Assembly: GCA_963815185.1 (NCBI GenBank)
Contig: CAWFGC010000009.1
Location: 744,001-808,000 of the forward strand
DNA from: SHZL01 sp963815185
Lineage (GTDB): Bacteria; Pseudomonadota; Gammaproteobacteria; Xanthomonadales; SZUA-36
DNA: 64,000 nucleotides
Direction of reading: 5' to 3'
Made by a program: the position numbers and the translations under genes. The notes beneath the pieces are model-generated. The model was not told the DNA's origin. It searched no databases and was given only the letters and a program-made list of their open reading frames with translations. Below, one piece after another: positions 63,097 to 64,000 of this stretch (position 1 is its first letter; the number at the start of each line of letters is the position of its first letter).

Positions 63097-64000
63097 GTGA
63101 CCCTGGCCACGCCGCAGCCTGATCTGCCTGGGCAGGTACGGTCAACTCCGCCGGCTCAACCCATGGCCATCTTGTCCTCCACGGGTGAGGCGGCTGCGGA
63201 CCTCCGCGGCCAGTTGTCCTGGGCATTCGTCGAATTCGCCCGCAACCCTTATCTCACTCTGATACTGATCTTCGTCTTTCCGCCTTATTTCGCCAACGTG
63301 GTTGTTGGCGATGCGGTCCGCGGACAGGAGATGTGGGGACTGTGCAATACCATAGTCAGCATGCTGGTCGGCTTGCTGGCGCCGTTCCTCGGCGCCATGT
63401 CGGATCGCCAGGGCCGGCGCAAGACCTGGCTGGCGGGCACATTTACGCTCATGGTTGGCTGCTGTTGCGCGCTCTGGTATGCCATGCCCGGCGCCGTGGG
63501 CGGCTTGTCGGTAACGACCATCCTGGTGCTCGCCGGCACCCTATTGGGTTGTTTCCTTATCAGCGAGGTGTTCCACAACAGCATGCTGCCTTCCATCGCA
63601 CCGTCGGAGCGGATCGGCATGCTCTCCGGGCTGGGGCTGTCCTTTAACAACACCGGCTCGCTGCTGGTGTTGCTGTTGATGTTGCTGGGCGTGGCCCTGC
63701 CCGCCTCCGGAGTAGTGGACTGGCCTTTTCTTCCGGACAAGCCCCTGTTCGGGTTGGATCCTGCGCGGCAGGAACACAACCGTATCGCCGGCCCTTTGGC
63801 AGGGATTTGGTTGCTGGTTTTCATCGTTCCATTTATGTTGTGGACACCTGATCGTGCCTCAACGGGTATCACGGTCCGGCAGGCGGTGCGCGAAGGAATG
63901 GTCAGGTTTGGCAAACCATCCGCCAGGCGCGGCAGGTTTCTAATGAGGCATGTACCTGCTGGCGAGGATGTTCTATAACGACGGCAAGGTGGCCATCATT
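63097..64000 (+). CDS. MFS transporter, paralogue of the one at 59783 (partial; two frameshifts near 63910 and 63950)
   Basis: The first 270 or so residues align with the intact MFS: LSSTGEA, LSWAFVEFARNPYLTLILIFVFPPYF (positions about 40-65), GAMSDRQGRRKTWL, SEVFHNSMLPSIAPSERIGML and LFGLDPARQEHNRIAGP. Near 63910 the frame changes to TIRQARQVSN and near 63950 again to YLLARMFYNDGKVAII, which continues past the window end; the intact paralogue has the same residues in one frame. The start is taken as the GTG at 63097; an ATG at 63163 is possible and neither has a clear ribosome site. Confidence 0.75.

Noticed and set aside
1..64000. CRISPR arrays, tRNA or rRNA genes, insertion sequences, phage genes
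   Set aside because: Looked for spaced direct repeats, cloverleaf or rRNA-like sequence, transposase and integrase motifs; none was seen.

Overview
The window reads as chromosomal DNA of a Gram-negative, respiratory bacterium, most likely a member of Pseudomonadota (gamma- or betaproteobacterium-like). The grounds are an outer-membrane porin-cytochrome pair, Lpt lipid-transport genes, a TonB receptor, a rhodoquinone gene beside a quinol:fumarate reductase, and Shine-Dalgarno-led, tightly overlapping genes. I see no rRNA, tRNA, CRISPR array or insertion sequence. Species cannot be named from what is here.

Positions 1-28.6 kb form a dense electron-transfer region with about 59 CXXCH haem c motifs (58 here, one more in the PQQ dehydrogenase near 50.4 kb). 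It contains: (a) the end of an operon with a receiver-GcvH fusion, a pentahaem cytochrome and an iron-sulfur protein (1-2.2 kb); (b) a mtrA-mtrB-frdABCD-rquA run on the minus strand (2.7-10 kb), joining an MtrAB/PioAB-type outer-membrane conduit to fumarate reductase and rhodoquinone synthesis; (c) three large fusions of nonahaem cytochrome c with a membrane cytochrome b (12.3-18.7 kb), next to a haem-synthesis oxidase; (d) a degenerate receiver fused to a membrane domain; (e) a seven-gene operon with a pentahaem cytochrome, a four-cluster ferredoxin, an NrfD-type quinol subunit, a CBS protein and di- to tetra-domain small cytochromes (21-27 kb), preceded by an FNR-like box.

Positions 27-44.4 kb look like a lipid island. 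All five gene types known to be needed for bacterial ceramide synthesis are present: serine palmitoyltransferase, its acyl carrier protein, an acyl-ACP ligase, a ceramide reductase-like epimerase, and a GNAT-type N-acyltransferase. Between them lie a nucleotidyltransferase, a GINT1-like propeller, a flippase, a glycosyltransferase, a CDP-glycerol-transferase-like protein, and lptF, lptG and an lptA-like gene. This suggests synthesis, decoration and export of a sphingolipid.

Positions 44.9-64 kb are accessory. First comes a copper-protein operon (cupredoxin, two-domain multicopper oxidase, membrane-anchored protein), then an aldehyde dehydrogenase and a 180-nt imperfect palindrome. After that is a catabolic locus: PQQ alcohol dehydrogenase, tandem glycoside-hydrolase-like proteins, TonB receptor, two paralogous MFS carriers and a broken aldehyde dehydrogenase. 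Three promoters in this locus share one architecture: -35/17 bp/-10 flanked by two copies of a TAAYATGTTA-like operator 63-64 bp apart. It is the clearest uncatalogued regulatory signal in the window.

At least nine genes are interrupted by frameshifts while both halves stay well conserved. Many of these are probably indel errors in the assembly rather than true decay, except perhaps the aldehyde dehydrogenase near 62 kb.
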